Source of the DNA: Candidatus Solibacter usitatus
GTDB lineage: Bacteria; Acidobacteriota; Terriglobia; Bryobacterales; Bryobacteraceae
NCBI GenBank assembly: GCA_016213245.1
Contig: JACRBC010000044.1
Coordinates: 1 to 48,580, forward strand
DNA length: 48,580 nucleotides
Direction: 5' to 3'
Shown: positions 1-9,400 of the stretch, piece by piece
Layout: each line of letters starts with the position of its first letter
Position numbering within the stretch: position 1 is the stretch's first letter
Notes under the pieces: model-generated
The model's input: the letters and a program-made list of their open reading frames with translations, nothing else
The model's database searches: none
What the model was told of the DNA's origin: nothing
Made by a program: the position numbers and the translations under genes

Positions 1-140
1 CTGCGGAACTGCACCTTCGGATTGTGCTTGGCCAGCGTCTTGGTGATGGCCGCCGTCAGCGTCGTCTTGCCGTGGTCAATGTGCCCGATGGTGCCGATGT
101 TGACGTGCGGTTTGCTGCGATCAAATTTTTCTTTCGCCAT
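1..140 (-). CDS. tuf: Elongation factor Tu, N-terminal part (runs off the window)
   Basis: The first 46 residues of EF-Tu are readable, starting [19 protein letters not shown] and running into the P-loop GHIDHGKTT, the GTP-binding G1 motif of translation factors. EF-Tu carries aminoacyl-tRNA to the ribosomal A site in the cytoplasm. The rest lies beyond the left edge. It sits just downstream of a tRNA-Thr and a tRNA-Tyr gene on the same strand, the tRNA-tuf arrangement known from many bacteria (thrT-tufB type), so all three may be co-transcribed. The identity is certain; completeness cannot be judged. Confidence 0.97.
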   Translation of the reverse strand, partial: MAKEKFDRSKPHVNIGTIGHIDHGKTTLTAAITKTLAKHNPKVQFR

Positions 141-250
141 GCGTGCGACTCCCTGCTGCCTTCGGTATGAATCGGTCTGATCTGGAGACCGGCCGCCGGA
201 GGGGCCATGCCGGAATCCGGCAAGGATCCGGCTCAGCTCAGAAAAGATTC

Positions 251-326
<76 letters not shown>

Positions 327-458
327 CCGCCAAAACTACTTTAGCGCAAACAAGTCCCATCCGGAGCAAGCCGCGCGGCATTGCACGGAAAGAACATTGC
401 CTCCGGCGGCGCCCGCAACCGCATCGCTCTCCCCGCGGAGGTCCGTCAAGGGGATGGA

Positions 459-547
459 TGGTGGACAGGGGAGGATTCGAACCTCCGTAGCTCGCAAGGA
501 GCGGCAGATTTACAGTCTGCTGCCATTAACCACTCGGCCACCTGTCC
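459..547 (-). tRNA. tRNA-Tyr (anticodon GTA)
   Basis: Class II tRNA of 89 nt with a long variable arm on the minus strand. The acceptor stem is GGACAGG/CCTGTCC, the anticodon loop contains CTGTAAA (anticodon GTA), the T arm has GGTTCGAATCC, and the 3' CCA is encoded. It precedes tRNA-Thr and tuf on the same strand, so the three probably share a promoter upstream of 547. Confidence 0.97.
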
Positions 548-605
548 TCACACGGGTTGGGGCTGCCGGACGGCAACCCTTTCACTATATCGCATCGAAG
601 CGGGC

Positions 606-633
606 TTTGCATCAAACAATGCTGGTGTAAAAT
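606..633 (+). promoter_or_regulatory. Candidate sigma-70 promoter for purC
   Basis: TTTGCA (606-611) and TAAAAT (628-633) are separated by 16 bp in an otherwise GC-rich stretch, about 90 bp before the purC start. The -10 fits well and the -35 is moderate. This is pattern reading only; no transcription start is known. Confidence 0.4.
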
Positions 634-669
634 GTTTTGCGAGAGCAGCCTTGATTCCCCCGCCGATCA

Positions 670-717
670 GTGGTACCACGGGTAGTTCAGGCGCCGGTGC
701 GGCCTGGACGGAACTAC
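670..717 (+). promoter_or_regulatory. purC leader with palindrome and start-proximal hairpin
   Basis: The leader holds a perfect 10-nt palindrome GTGGTACCAC (670-679) followed by an inverted repeat GTAGTTC (682-688) / GAACTAC (711-717) that ends four bases before the purC ATG. The 3' arm covers the region where a ribosome binding site would lie, so the hairpin could hide translation initiation. No known purine, ZTP or T-box riboswitch core could be assigned with confidence. Confidence 0.35.
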
Positions 718-721
718 TCCT

Positions 722-1609
722 ATGAACACTCTGCTTGAATCCTCCCTGCCTGGAATCCCGCTGGTGGCGCGGGGCAAGGTACGCGACGTGTATGCCATCG
801 GCAGCGACAAGCTGCTGCTGATCGCCACCGACCGCATCTCGGCGTTCGACTGCGTGCTGGGCTCTCCGATTCCGGACAAGGGCCGCGTGCTGACGCAGCT
901 CTCGCTGTTCTGGTTCGAGTTCCTCAAGGACGTGGTCCCCAACCACCTGATCACGGCTGAGGTGCGGGAGTATCCGGCCGAGCTGCAGCCTTTCGCCGAT
1001 CAACTGGAGGGCCGGTCGATGCTGGTGCGGCGGGCCGAGATGGTGCAGATCGAGTGCGTGGCGCGGGGCTACCTTTCGGGCTCCGGCTGGAAGGAGTACC
1101 GGAAAGACGGAACGGTGTGCGGCATCGCGCTGCCGGCGGGCCTGCTGGAGAGCGACCGGCTGCCGGAGCCGATCTACACGCCGGCGATCAAGGCGCAAAC
1201 GGGGCACGACGAGAACGTGAGCTTCGAGGTGGCCGCCTCGATGGCCGCGCCGGGGGTGGTGGAGCGCCTGCGCGGGCTGACGCTGGCCATCTACTCCAAG
1301 GCTTCGGATTACGCGCGGACGCGAGGCATCATCCTGGCCGATACGAAGTTCGAGTTCGGCTTCATCGGCGGCACGCTCACGCTGGGCGACGAGGTGCTGA
1401 CACCGGACTCGTCGCGTTTCTGGCCGGCCGGCCTGTACCGGCCGGGGGGCGCGCAGCCCTCCTTCGACAAGCAGTTTGTGCGCGACTACCTGGAGACGCT
1501 GAGCTGGAACAAGCAGCCTCCGGCGCCGGCGCTGCCGGACGAGGTGGTGGAGAAGACCGCGCAGAAGTACCGCGAGGCGTTTGAGAAGATCACCGGGAAG
1601 AGCTTGTGA
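722..1609 (+). CDS. purC: Phosphoribosylaminoimidazole-succinocarboxamide synthase (SAICAR synthetase)
   Basis: 295 residues. PurC joins aspartate to CAIR using ATP in purine synthesis. The N-terminus has the family signature LVARGKVRDVYAIGSDKLL followed by ATDRISAFD, then ARGYLSGSGWKEY and a later DTKFEFG. The length and the GYLSGSGWKEY segment match the long (about 300-residue, yeast-like) form rather than the short Bacillus form of about 240 residues. The ATG at 722 puts the conserved ARGKVRD at the expected place. The stop overlaps the start of the downstream cvpA-like gene (GTGA), so the two are likely translationally coupled. Cytoplasmic; identification is secure. Confidence 0.97.
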   Translation: MNTLLESSLPGIPLVARGKVRDVYAIGSDKLLLIATDRISAFDCVLGSPIPDKGRVLTQLSLFWFEFLKDVVPNHLITAEVREYPAELQPFADQLEGRSMLVRRAEMVQIECVARGYLSGSGWKEYRKDGTVCGIALPAGLLESDRLPEPIYTPAIKAQTGHDENVSFEVAASMAAPGVVERLRGLTLAIYSKASDYARTRGIILADTKFEFGFIGGTLTLGDEVLTPDSSRFWPAGLYRPGGAQPSFDKQFVRDYLETLSWNKQPPAPALPDEVVEKTAQKYREAFEKITGKSL

Positions 1610-2163
1610 ACTGGCTCGACATTCTGCTGTGCGTGCTGCTGGGGCTCTTTGTTTTTCAAGGGGTGCGGCAGGGGTTTACGCGGCTGGCCATCGGGCTGGC
1701 GGCCACGGTGGCGGGGCTGCTGCTGGCGGCGTGGTTTTACGGCGCGGCCGGCGCGTTCCTGATCCCCTACGTGAGCTCGAAGGCCATCGCCAACATCTTC
1801 GGTTTCCTGGCCGTATTCATCGGCACGCAGATTGCGGGGACCCTGCTGGGGTTGTTGCTGGCGAAGCTCTTCAAATGGTCGGGCCTGTCGTGGCTGGACC
1901 GGCTGATGGGGGCGGTGTTCGGCTTCATCAAGACGGCGCTGGTGGGGATGGTGCTGGTGATGGTGATTCTGGCATTCCCCGTCAAGCCGGTGCCGGCGGC
2001 GGTGGCCCAGTCGAGGATCGCGCCCTATCTGATCGAGGCGTCGCACATTCTGGCGCACCTGGCGCCGCGCGAATTTAGGGACGGTTTTGTCTCCACCTAC
2101 GACCGCATCAAGAAGCTATGGTCGGGGCGGGAGGCGGGCGAACCGCCGAAAGACAGCGCCTGA
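1606..2163 (+). CDS. CvpA family inner-membrane protein
   Basis: 185 residues starting with GTG at 1606, which overlaps the purC stop by four bases. Four hydrophobic segments are visible (about residues 4-18, 24-44, 60-84 and 100-122), the layout of CvpA, an integral membrane protein named for colicin V production and often found beside purine genes such as purF. The C-terminal 60 residues are soluble and charged. The molecular function of CvpA is poorly defined, with roles suggested in envelope stress. The overlap with purC mirrors the known link of cvpA to purine operons. Confidence 0.85.
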   Translation: MNWLDILLCVLLGLFVFQGVRQGFTRLAIGLAATVAGLLLAAWFYGAAGAFLIPYVSSKAIANIFGFLAVFIGTQIAGTLLGLLLAKLFKWSGLSWLDRLMGAVFGFIKTALVGMVLVMVILAFPVKPVPAAVAQSRIAPYLIEASHILAHLAPREFRDGFVSTYDRIKKLWSGREAGEPPKDSA

Positions 2164-2174
2164 CCGGTTGAGAA

Positions 2175-2211
2175 AGCCGCCATCTTCGCCTCGTCAAGCC
2201 GAAAGGCGGCT
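2175..2211 (+). terminator. Hairpin after the CvpA-like gene, possible terminator
   Basis: AGCCGCC (2175-2181) pairs perfectly with GGCGGCT (2205-2211) across a 23-nt loop, starting 12 bp after the stop codon. It is followed by ATTTC rather than a clear U tract, so it is a weak candidate for intrinsic termination. Confidence 0.4.
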
Positions 2212-2271
2212 ATTTCATGCGGTGAAAGATGGAACGGCTACCGGCGGCAGCAAACCGGCGGAGGGACGCAC

Positions 2272-3009
2272 ATGAGCGAGAAACGGCGTGACCACGAGCA
2301 GCCCGCAGCGGTGGCGAAACTGGGCTGGCGATACCACCACGTGGGGATTCCCTACACGGATCCGCACCCCGGGGAGGAGCATCTCGACGGACTCGGCGTG
2401 CACGTGCACGGCTTTCAGACGAGCCCGTACGGGATTGAGTGGATGCGCTTCGATCCGCACTGCCGGGCGCCGGACGCCGTCAGGCGCGTGCCGCATGTTG
2501 CGTTCGAGGTGGACGATCTGGACGAGGCGCTGCGGGGCAAGGAAGTCCTGATTGCGCCGAATGCGCCGTCAGAGGGCGTGCGGGTGGCGTTCATCCTGGA
2601 CGAGGGAGCTCCCGTGGAACTGCTGGAATTCAGCGCGCACGGGAGAGATGGCGCTGCGCGCGCGGGCAAGTTGCGATTTGACTGCATCTTCTATTACGTC
2701 AGCGACCTGGATCGCTCGATCGGTTTCTATACGTCGGTATTGGGATTCCAGCTTTCCTCTCGCGACGCGGTGGCACGCTTCCACGTCGATGGAGTGCTGT
2801 TTGAACTGGTGCCGGCAAGCGACCCGGAGGTGTTCTCAGGGCGAGGAAACGGCCGGCTTGCGGTGGCGGTGGATGAGATTGAGGCCGCGGCCGCCGAATT
2901 GCGGGCCAAGGGCGTGGCGTTATCGGAGGTGCACGAAGTGTCAAATGGACGGCTGGCGTCCTTCACCGACCCCGATGGCAACGAGATGATCCTGTGGCAG
3001 TATGCCTAG
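2272..3009 (+). CDS. VOC (glyoxalase/bleomycin-resistance) superfamily protein, two domains
   Basis: 245 residues. Two vicinal-oxygen-chelate modules are seen. Residues about 18-122 begin with YHHVGIPYTDPHP, contain PHVAFEVDDLDEAL and end VELLEFSA. Residues about 135-243 contain YYVSDLDRSIGFYTSVLGF and end SFTDPDGNEMILWQY. The second half has the classic FYTSVLGF and FTDPDGN signatures. VOC enzymes use a paired beta-alpha-beta-beta-beta fold and usually a metal; substrates range from methylglyoxal adducts to catechols, and none can be assigned here. A good ribosome binding site (GGAGGGA, 9 bp upstream) supports the ATG at 2272. No obvious operon partner. Confidence 0.85.
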   Translation: MSEKRRDHEQPAAVAKLGWRYHHVGIPYTDPHPGEEHLDGLGVHVHGFQTSPYGIEWMRFDPHCRAPDAVRRVPHVAFEVDDLDEALRGKEVLIAPNAPSEGVRVAFILDEGAPVELLEFSAHGRDGAARAGKLRFDCIFYYVSDLDRSIGFYTSVLGFQLSSRDAVARFHVDGVLFELVPASDPEVFSGRGNGRLAVAVDEIEAAAAELRAKGVALSEVHEVSNGRLASFTDPDGNEMILWQYA

Positions 3010-3028
3010 CTGTCCGGAAGCGCAAACG

Positions 3029-3529
3029 ATGTTGAGAGACCTCGAGCTGAGCGAGATTCCGAATCGTGCGGCCGGAGGCCCGCCGGGGCGGCCTGGGGTC
3101 GCGGCTCACATAGGACATCGTGGACCTGCTTCGGGCCCGGGGGTGCGGGACGTTGCTGCTGGTGGCGACTGAGCTGGGCGAGCCTATCTACGGCAAGCTG
3201 GGGTTTCGCAGGACGGCGGAGTACGTGTTCCTGCGGATGCCGCGACTGCCGCTACGGCTGGCGGAGGGTGTGAAGCGGCTGCAGGCTTGCGACGCCGATG
3301 CGGTGTTCGACTTGGACGCGTACGCCACCGGCGAGGCGCGCAGCGCGCTGCTGGAGCCGCACCTGGCGGCTGGATGGGCGCATGTCGATTCCGGCGGCGG
3401 CGTGGTCTGCAATTCCTGTTGGAGCATGGCGCGGAGGAGACGGCGCGAGCGCCGCGCATGGCGCTGGGCGGCGAGGCCGCCTGGCGGCCGGAGTGCATCT
3501 TCGCACGCGGGGCAGGCTACTGCGGTTGA
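3029..3529 (+). pseudogene. Broken GNAT acetyltransferase gene
   Basis: Pieces of a GNAT-family acetyltransferase occur in order but in different frames. A start-like MLRDLELSEIP lies at 3029 in one frame. From 3120 a second frame gives GEPIYGKLGFRRTAEYVF, the end of a GNAT domain (GxxIYxxxGF), then DLDAYATGEARSALLEPHL, typical of the second domain of YitH-like proteins. After about 3400 the match returns to the first frame with LLEHGAEETARAPRMALGGE and AAWRPECIFARGAGYCG before the stop at 3529. At least two frameshifts and a lost N-terminal core indicate a decayed gene. The long open frame continuing past 3529 into the next gene is accidental. Confidence 0.6.
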
Positions 3530-3650
3530 GATCCGCCCCGACAGCCTGTGCCGGGCTTCTCCTTTGCCGCCGGAATCACTAGAATCATTTGGGCGGCTGC
3601 CGGGGCAATTGACCGGAATCCGGCGCCTGGCCGCCAAGGAGTCACAAGCA

Positions 3651-4397
3651 ATGGAATCCACTGAAGCCTCCGCTTCCCTCCCCATTTCCGAGGCCGGCCG
3701 CCTGGGCGGCGTCTTCCACTCGCCCGCATCGGTGTTTCCCGACATCGCGGCCAACGGCCGCTGGTGGCTGGCTGCCCTGATCGTCGTGATTCTCTCATCG
3801 GTGGCGGTTTCCCTGATGGTGAATCGCGTCGGCTACGACCGCATGATCCGAAAGACGATCGAGACCAGCCAGCGCATGCAGGAGATGCCGGCCGAGCAGA
3901 AGGAAAAAGCGATCGAGATGCAGCGCAAGATGATGCCGGTGATGCTTCGCATCGGCCCAGTGGCCGCGGTGCTGATCGGGCTGCTGGTGATTGCCGGGGC
4001 GCTGCTGTTCATCTTCAATTCGCTGCTCGACGCGGGTCTGACTTACAAGAAAGTACTGAACATCTGCGCGTATGGGGGCTTGCCGCCTTCGGTGGTCTCA
4101 ACGCTGGCGACGGTTGCCGTGTTGTACCTCAAGCCGCCAGATGAGTTCGACATGCAGAATCCTCTGGCATTCAACGGGGGCGCATTTCTGGACCCCGACT
4201 CGACGGCCAAGTGGCTGATGAGCCTGGCGTCGTCGCTGGACCTGTTCACCTTCTGGACCATCGCCTTGTTCGCCATCGGCTTTTCGGCGGTGTGTGGCGC
4301 CAAGCGGATGCCCGTGAGCCGGGCGCTGATGGGAATCGGAATACCGTGGCTGTTGTGGGTTGTGGTGAAGGCGGGGTTCGCGTCGATCTTCAGTTGA
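3651..4397 (+). CDS. YIP1-family multi-pass membrane protein
   Basis: 248 residues from the ATG at 3651, chosen because AAGGAG lies 10 bp upstream and because the open frame further upstream belongs to the broken GNAT gene. After a soluble N-terminus (GGVFHSPASVFPDIA, which resembles the start of bacterial YIP1 proteins) there are about five hydrophobic segments near residues 36-57, 102-127, 141-165, 196-215 and 226-245. A Met/Glu/Lys-rich amphipathic stretch lies between the first two. YIP1-domain proteins in bacteria are uncharacterised membrane proteins. Next to it, 25 bp downstream, is a HAD phosphatase. Confidence 0.7.
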   Translation: MESTEASASLPISEAGRLGGVFHSPASVFPDIAANGRWWLAALIVVILSSVAVSLMVNRVGYDRMIRKTIETSQRMQEMPAEQKEKAIEMQRKMMPVMLRIGPVAAVLIGLLVIAGALLFIFNSLLDAGLTYKKVLNICAYGGLPPSVVSTLATVAVLYLKPPDEFDMQNPLAFNGGAFLDPDSTAKWLMSLASSLDLFTFWTIALFAIGFSAVCGAKRMPVSRALMGIGIPWLLWVVVKAGFASIFS

Positions 4398-4422
4398 CCC
4401 GTTACACTGGAAGTTGAGCCTC

Positions 4423-5076
4423 ATGCCGCTGGTCATCTTCGACCTGGACGGGACGCTTGTCGATTCCGTCCAGGACCTGTGCAACGCCGTCAACGCGACG
4501 CGAGAATACATTGGAATGACGCCGCTGCCGCAGGCGACGGTGGCTTCCTACGTGGGCAACGGCGCTCCAGTGCTGATCCGGCGGGCGATGGGTCCGGGGG
4601 CGACCGAGACGGTGCTGGAGGAGGCTCTGGCGTACTTCCTGGGCTACTACCGCGAACACATGCTGGACCACACGCGGCCCTATCCGGGCGTGGTGGAAGC
4701 GCTGGAGAGCCTCCACTGCGCCGGCCACAGGATGGCTGTGTTGACCAACAAGCCGGAACGGTTTTCGCGTGACATGTGCACGGGTCTGGGTTTCGGCAAA
4801 TACTTCTTCCAGGTCTACGGCGGCAACTCCTTTGAGCAGAAGAAGCCGGACCCGATCGGCATCCGCACGCTGACGCGGGAGTGCGGGGCGGAGCTGGCTG
4901 TCACCTGGATGGTGGGGGATTCGGCCACCGACGTTCTGACGGCGCGGAACGCCGGGGTGAGGAGCGTGGGGGTGAGCTACGGGATCAGCCCGGAGTCGCT
5001 GGAGGAAGCGCCGCCGGACTTCATGGTGGATTCGCTGTTGGAGCTTCCCGGGCTGATCGCGGCGGCGGCTTTGTGA
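4423..5076 (+). CDS. HAD-superfamily hydrolase, phosphoglycolate phosphatase-like
   Basis: 217 residues. All HAD motifs are visible: motif I VIFDLDGTLVDS at the N-terminus, motif II VLTNKPERFS, the lysine of motif III in EQKKPDP, and motif IV WMVGDSATDVLTARNAG. The cap between motifs I and II is helical, as in Gph/PGP enzymes that hydrolyse 2-phosphoglycolate, a by-product of DNA repair and oxygenation. Substrate preference cannot be read from sequence. The ATG at 4423 has GGAAG 9 bp upstream and places motif I at the usual residue 6; a TTG at 4414 is a possible alternative. Confidence 0.85.
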   Translation: MPLVIFDLDGTLVDSVQDLCNAVNATREYIGMTPLPQATVASYVGNGAPVLIRRAMGPGATETVLEEALAYFLGYYREHMLDHTRPYPGVVEALESLHCAGHRMAVLTNKPERFSRDMCTGLGFGKYFFQVYGGNSFEQKKPDPIGIRTLTRECGAELAVTWMVGDSATDVLTARNAGVRSVGVSYGISPESLEEAPPDFMVDSLLELPGLIAAAAL

Positions 5077-5117
5077 CAGCTTCCGGGCGCGGACGCAGGC
5101 CCACGCGCGTAACGGAA

Positions 5118-6113
5118 CTACTTCGAGTTCGCGGCCGGGCGCGACCCGACCCTCGCTTTGTCGATCGCCCGACCGGCCCGGACGCGATAGTCATCGAGTG
5201 GAGTCAGGCCAAACTCCGCCATCAGATCCTCCACCGTCAACTCCGGATCGAGCGAAGCCAGCGTGAACCAGTCGTCCCCGTGGTACCACTTGAGGTCCAC
5301 CTTTGGACCGTACTTCTTCTGGATCTCGCGCGCCTTCCTGGTGTGGAAGTCGATCTCAAACAGACGCTTGCCGATCGGAATCGCGGCTCCGGCCCAGGGT
5401 TGGAACTGCCCGGATACAGCCAGTTCTTCGCCCGTGATGTCGTAAATCCGCGACAGCCGGGATTGCGTCGAGGAAACCACGTAGAACTGGTTGGTCAACG
5501 CCAGGGCGGAAAGCTGCCGGGCTGCCGGATAGGCCGCCGGAAAGAAGACAATCCGAGCGCCTTTGTCCTTCAACCGCTCCCACGTGCGCCACCAGTTCAC
5601 GTCGAAGCAGATCTGAATGCCGATCTTGCCGAAGTCGGTCTCAAAGACGGGAGGATCCTCCTCGCCGGGGTGGATCCCCTCCCCCAATTCGCCCTCGGTG
5701 GGATGGATCTTGTGGTATTGGCCCGCCACCCGCCCCTGCCGGTCGAGCAGGATAGCGGAATTGTACAGCTTGCCGCCGGCTCGTGTCCGGAGCCCGAAGA
5801 TGACGTAGCTGGAGTGCTGCCGCGCCCAGGCGGCGAGCCGCTGGGTTACGGGGCCGGGCACAACCTCGGGATCCCCGGGCAGAAAAACCTCCGGCAGGCT
5901 CGCTATGTCGGGCCGGAAAGAACCTGCCCGATCCAGTCGCTCCATGGTCTGGTTCAGAAGATCGCCTTTCGAACGATCCAGGTCCGCCTGGCTGACCGCG
6001 ACCACCCGAACAATCCGGTTCCGAGGCGGCGTGCTTTGCCTGGCCGGCGGCTCCGTCGCGTTCGCGGCGGGACACCAGATCCCCACCAGCACGAAGGATA
6101 GGAAGCTTTTCAT
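5118..6113 (-). CDS. Secreted carbon-nitrogen hydrolase (nitrilase superfamily)
   Basis: 331 residues. A signal peptide (MKSFLSFVLVGIWCPAANA) precedes a nitrilase fold. The catalytic triad is visible: Glu in LPEVFLPG, Lys in YHKIHPTEGE, and Cys in IGIQICFDVNWWR. Members hydrolyse amides or nitriles; an exported form may act on extracellular amides or modified amino acids, but no substrate can be assigned. The start at 6113 is chosen because the longer open frame (to 6176) runs into IS66 transposase-derived sequence, so the element seems to have landed immediately upstream and may have replaced the native promoter. The 3' end faces the HAD gene across 41 bp. Confidence 0.85.
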   Translation of the reverse strand: MKSFLSFVLVGIWCPAANATEPPARQSTPPRNRIVRVVAVSQADLDRSKGDLLNQTMERLDRAGSFRPDIASLPEVFLPGDPEVVPGPVTQRLAAWARQHSSYVIFGLRTRAGGKLYNSAILLDRQGRVAGQYHKIHPTEGELGEGIHPGEEDPPVFETDFGKIGIQICFDVNWWRTWERLKDKGARIVFFPAAYPAARQLSALALTNQFYVVSSTQSRLSRIYDITGEELAVSGQFQPWAGAAIPIGKRLFEIDFHTRKAREIQKKYGPKVDLKWYHGDDWFTLASLDPELTVEDLMAEFGLTPLDDYRVRAGRAIDKARVGSRPAANSK

Positions 6114-6139
6114 GACGAACGGAATACCTCGTTTCAGAA

Positions 6140-6393
6140 CCTTCATCAGGTGGAACAGCGGGCTGACCAACTCCACGCACCGCCGAATCGCACATTGCCA
6201 TGCGCGACAACTCCACGCCGTGACGGGCGAAGATCGATTCCTGCCGGTGCAGCGGAAGGCGATCCCCGTTGCTTACGGCCACCTTCAGCTTCCTCTGCCG
6301 GTAGAACTCTCGGACCGACGCTCCGCTGCGTGCCGCCTCGCCGATCACGCCCCGCCAATAGTACGCCTTCCCCGCATCCTGCTTCTTACTCAT
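6140..6393 (-). mobile_element. Degraded IS66-family remnant (tnpA start joined to tnpC fragment)
   Basis: On the minus strand an ATG at 6393 opens MSKKQDAGKAYYWRGVIGEA and ASVREFYRQRKLK, the start of an IS66 accessory protein TnpA. At about 6282 it passes in frame into GDRLPLHRQESIFARHGVEL and SRMAMCD, a central part of the IS66 TnpC transposase (LPLYRQE-IFAR-GVELSR-T-CDW). After a one-base frame change near 6180 the TnpC match continues as CVELVSPLFHLMK. The rest of tnpA, all of tnpB and most of tnpC are missing. The element is therefore an inactive scar. No terminal inverted repeats or target duplication were found. The flanks 6394-6486 hold nothing recognisable. Confidence 0.75.
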
Positions 6394-6486
6394 CCGATCG
6401 CCTGCTCTGCTACCCCACGGCTTGGTCCCGTTGTTCGAAGAAACGAACACCGGCTTCACGTGAGGGGTTGACAGGGCCGCCCCATG

Positions 6487-9400
6487 TTAGAAGCTCAGCC
6501 GCAGCCCCAGCCGGATCAGGCGCGCATCGTCCAGCGCGCTGGTGATGGCCATGAAGTTGGCCGGGTTCGAAGCGTTGGCCGCCGGGTTGCCGAAGTGCGG
6601 CGTGTTGGCCAGGTTGAACGCCTCGGCCCGCACGTCCAGCCCGAACCGCTCCGAGACGCGAATCTTGCGGAACAGCCCGGTGTTGAAGTTCAGCACGCCC
6701 GGCCCGCGCAGGATGTTGCGCCCGGACGTCCCGAACCGCACCGCGGTCACCGGCGCGAAGGCGGAAGGATCGAACCACGGATTGCCGATCCCGATGCCTC
6801 CCAGCTTGGTCACCTCGGTCTTCACCTGGTCTGCCGTCTGCGTGTTGCTCGGAGAGTTGAGCGAAGTCCCCGACGCCGTCACGGTGAACGACGTTCCGGA
6901 GTACGCGCTCACGACGCCATTGATCTGCCAGTTGCGGAACAGCACTCCAGCCGCACCTTTGCCCTTCGCCCAAGCCGAAGGCAGGTGGTAAACCCAGGCC
7001 AGTTGAAAGTTGTGCGTGCGGTCGAAGCCGGCTGGAGCGCGATTGCGCGCCGTCATCTCCGGCGTGTTGAACATCAAAGCTCCGGATGCGGCTCCCGGCG
7101 TATCGTCGGTGTAGTTGACGGCTTTACCGAACGTGTAGCTCGTCTTCAGGAACAGCCCGTTCGCAAAAGCTCGGTTCAGCGTCGCCTGCAGCGAATGGTA
7201 GTTGCCGGAGAACAGCCCGTCGAACAGGCTGGTGTTCACGGAGCGGCCGTACTGCGCATAATAGGGCCTGCCCGCCAGGCCCACGCCCACGCGCCCGGCG
7301 TTGAGGTCCAGCAATCCGAACTGCCGGACCGTCTGCGTCCCCACGTACCCGGCCGAACCGACCAGGCCGAAGGGAAGCTTTTCCTCCACCATCAGGTTCC
7401 AGGACTGAATGTATCCGCGGTGCAGCATCCCGCCGGGAAGCGTGACGGTGTTGGCCGTCAGCGGCACGTCGATCACGCCTTTGTTGATGTCCGGCCCGCC
7501 GAACAACGGGATCCCCTGTTCGATGGGGTTGATGAACGCGAACGTGTTCGGCGCGATGAAGTCGGAGCTGAACGCCACCGGGTAAGGCCGCTGCACCCCG
7601 CCGGAGATGGTGTTGGGATCGATGCTGATTCCGTAGCCGGCGCGCACCACCGTGCTGGAGTTGATGCGATACGCGAGGCCGACCCGTGGAGCGAAGAGCT
7701 TCTTACTCACCTGGATGCCGACGTTGTCGGGATTGCCGCCCCGCCGCCCGATATAGACCTTGTTGTTCGAAGCCTCATACCGTTCGAAGCCGATCGCGGC
7801 GCGGGTCATCATGGGGTAGTATTCGTATCGCAGGCCCAGCGTCAGAGTCAGCTTGCGGGTGGCCTGCCAGCGGTCGCGGAAGTACCAGCCGAACTGCCAC
7901 TCGCGCGCGGTCTGCGGCGAATAGAATTGCAAGCTCTTGCTGGTCGAGTACGGAAAGCCAAGCAGGAACGACGCATAGGCGTTGTATTGGTTCGGCGAAG
8001 CGCCGCCGCGTAGCGCGGTCTCGCCACCGGTGAAGTTGAACTGCCCGCGCGGTCCTCCGCCCACGCTGGGCTGCCAGTCGTTCTGCCGAAACCGGATCAG
8101 GTCGAAACCGAACCGGATATCGTGCGCGCTCTTCGTCATGCCCACGTTGGTCGAGTAGGTGAAGGTCTCGTCCGTCCGGAAAATGGGCAGCCAGGTCACG
8201 GAAGTGCCCATCGTCTCGTACCCGCTGACGACGAACATGGGCTTGCCACTCTGGCGTGGGTCGGGCCCGTTGGTTCCGGGAATCCCGAGCACATCCAGCC
8301 CGAAGTTGGTTCCGAAATCCGGGCCGCGCACCTGCTGCCCCAGCCGGTTGTATACCAGCGTGGCGTCCAGCACCAGGCTGGGGCCCACCACCCACGTGTA
8401 GCCGAGCGTTCCAACCTGCACCAGCGTGCTGCCGATGCCCGCTCCGCCGTTGCAGAGACCGCGCCCGCCGCCCTCGCCGAGCGCCGACTCGCAGGCTACC
8501 TGCGCGTCCATGGCGCTGTACTTGCCCCAGATCGTCTGCCGGTCCGTACGGTTCCAGTTGATCTTGACATCGTAGTTATCGCGGTTGAGCGCCTGCGTGC
8601 CGGCGTTGAAGAAGTTGGCGCTCGTGCCGGACAGATTCGGCAGCGGGACCAGTGCCTGCATCTTGCGGGTGATGGCGCTCTGCCGGCTGGCTGGGATTTT
8701 CGAATCGGGGAACAAAGTGCGCCCGGCCCCGTCGGCGTTGCCGGTCAGCGGATCATACAGCCGGACGTTGTACGCGCTGAAATCGCCCTCCCGCTGATCG
8801 GGCCGGGCCACCGTGAACAGTTGCGAGTAATTCTTGCGCTCGCGCACGCCTTCCCAGTCGCCGAAGAAGAACAGCTTGTTTTTCCGGATGGGCCCGCCGA
8901 TGGCGACGCCGTCGGTGTTGTTGATGCTCTTCGGCGTCTTGCTGCCCTGGAAGAAGAAGTTCCGCGCCTGCATCCCGTTGTTCTGGTTGTAGGCGAAGAC
9001 CGCTCCATGGAACTCGTTGGTTCCAGATTTCGTGGACACCGTGATGGCGGCGCCTCCCGCCATGCCCTGCTCGGCATCGAAGGCGTTCGTGCTGATGTTG
9101 ACGGTTTCGATCGACTCCGCCGGCGGCACGTAGAGCGTGTGCGAGGAGATGATGTTGTACTTGTTCAGCCCGCCGTCCACGCGGGTGTTGCTGTTGCTGC
9201 GAACCGTGCCGTTGATATTGGTGGAGAGCGCGCGGGCCGGCGTGTCGCTCAACGCGTTCTGAAGCTGGCTGGGCGTCGAGCCTGGCACCAGGTCGATCAG
9301 ACTCTGATAATTCCGGTACTGCGTCAAAGGCAGGCTGGTGACCTCGCGCGCCCCGAGTTCCACATGCACGTCGGCTTTGTCGGCCTGCAGGACCGACGCT

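Noticed and set aside
660..720. T-box or ZTP riboswitch upstream of purC
   Set aside because: Only short fragments of the consensus are present (TGGTACC, ACCACGGG); the required specifier or first-domain sequences are missing.
3120..3650. N-terminal extension of the YIP1-like gene to 425 residues
   Set aside because: The extension is GNAT remnant plus non-coding sequence; a good ribosome binding site marks the internal ATG at 3651.
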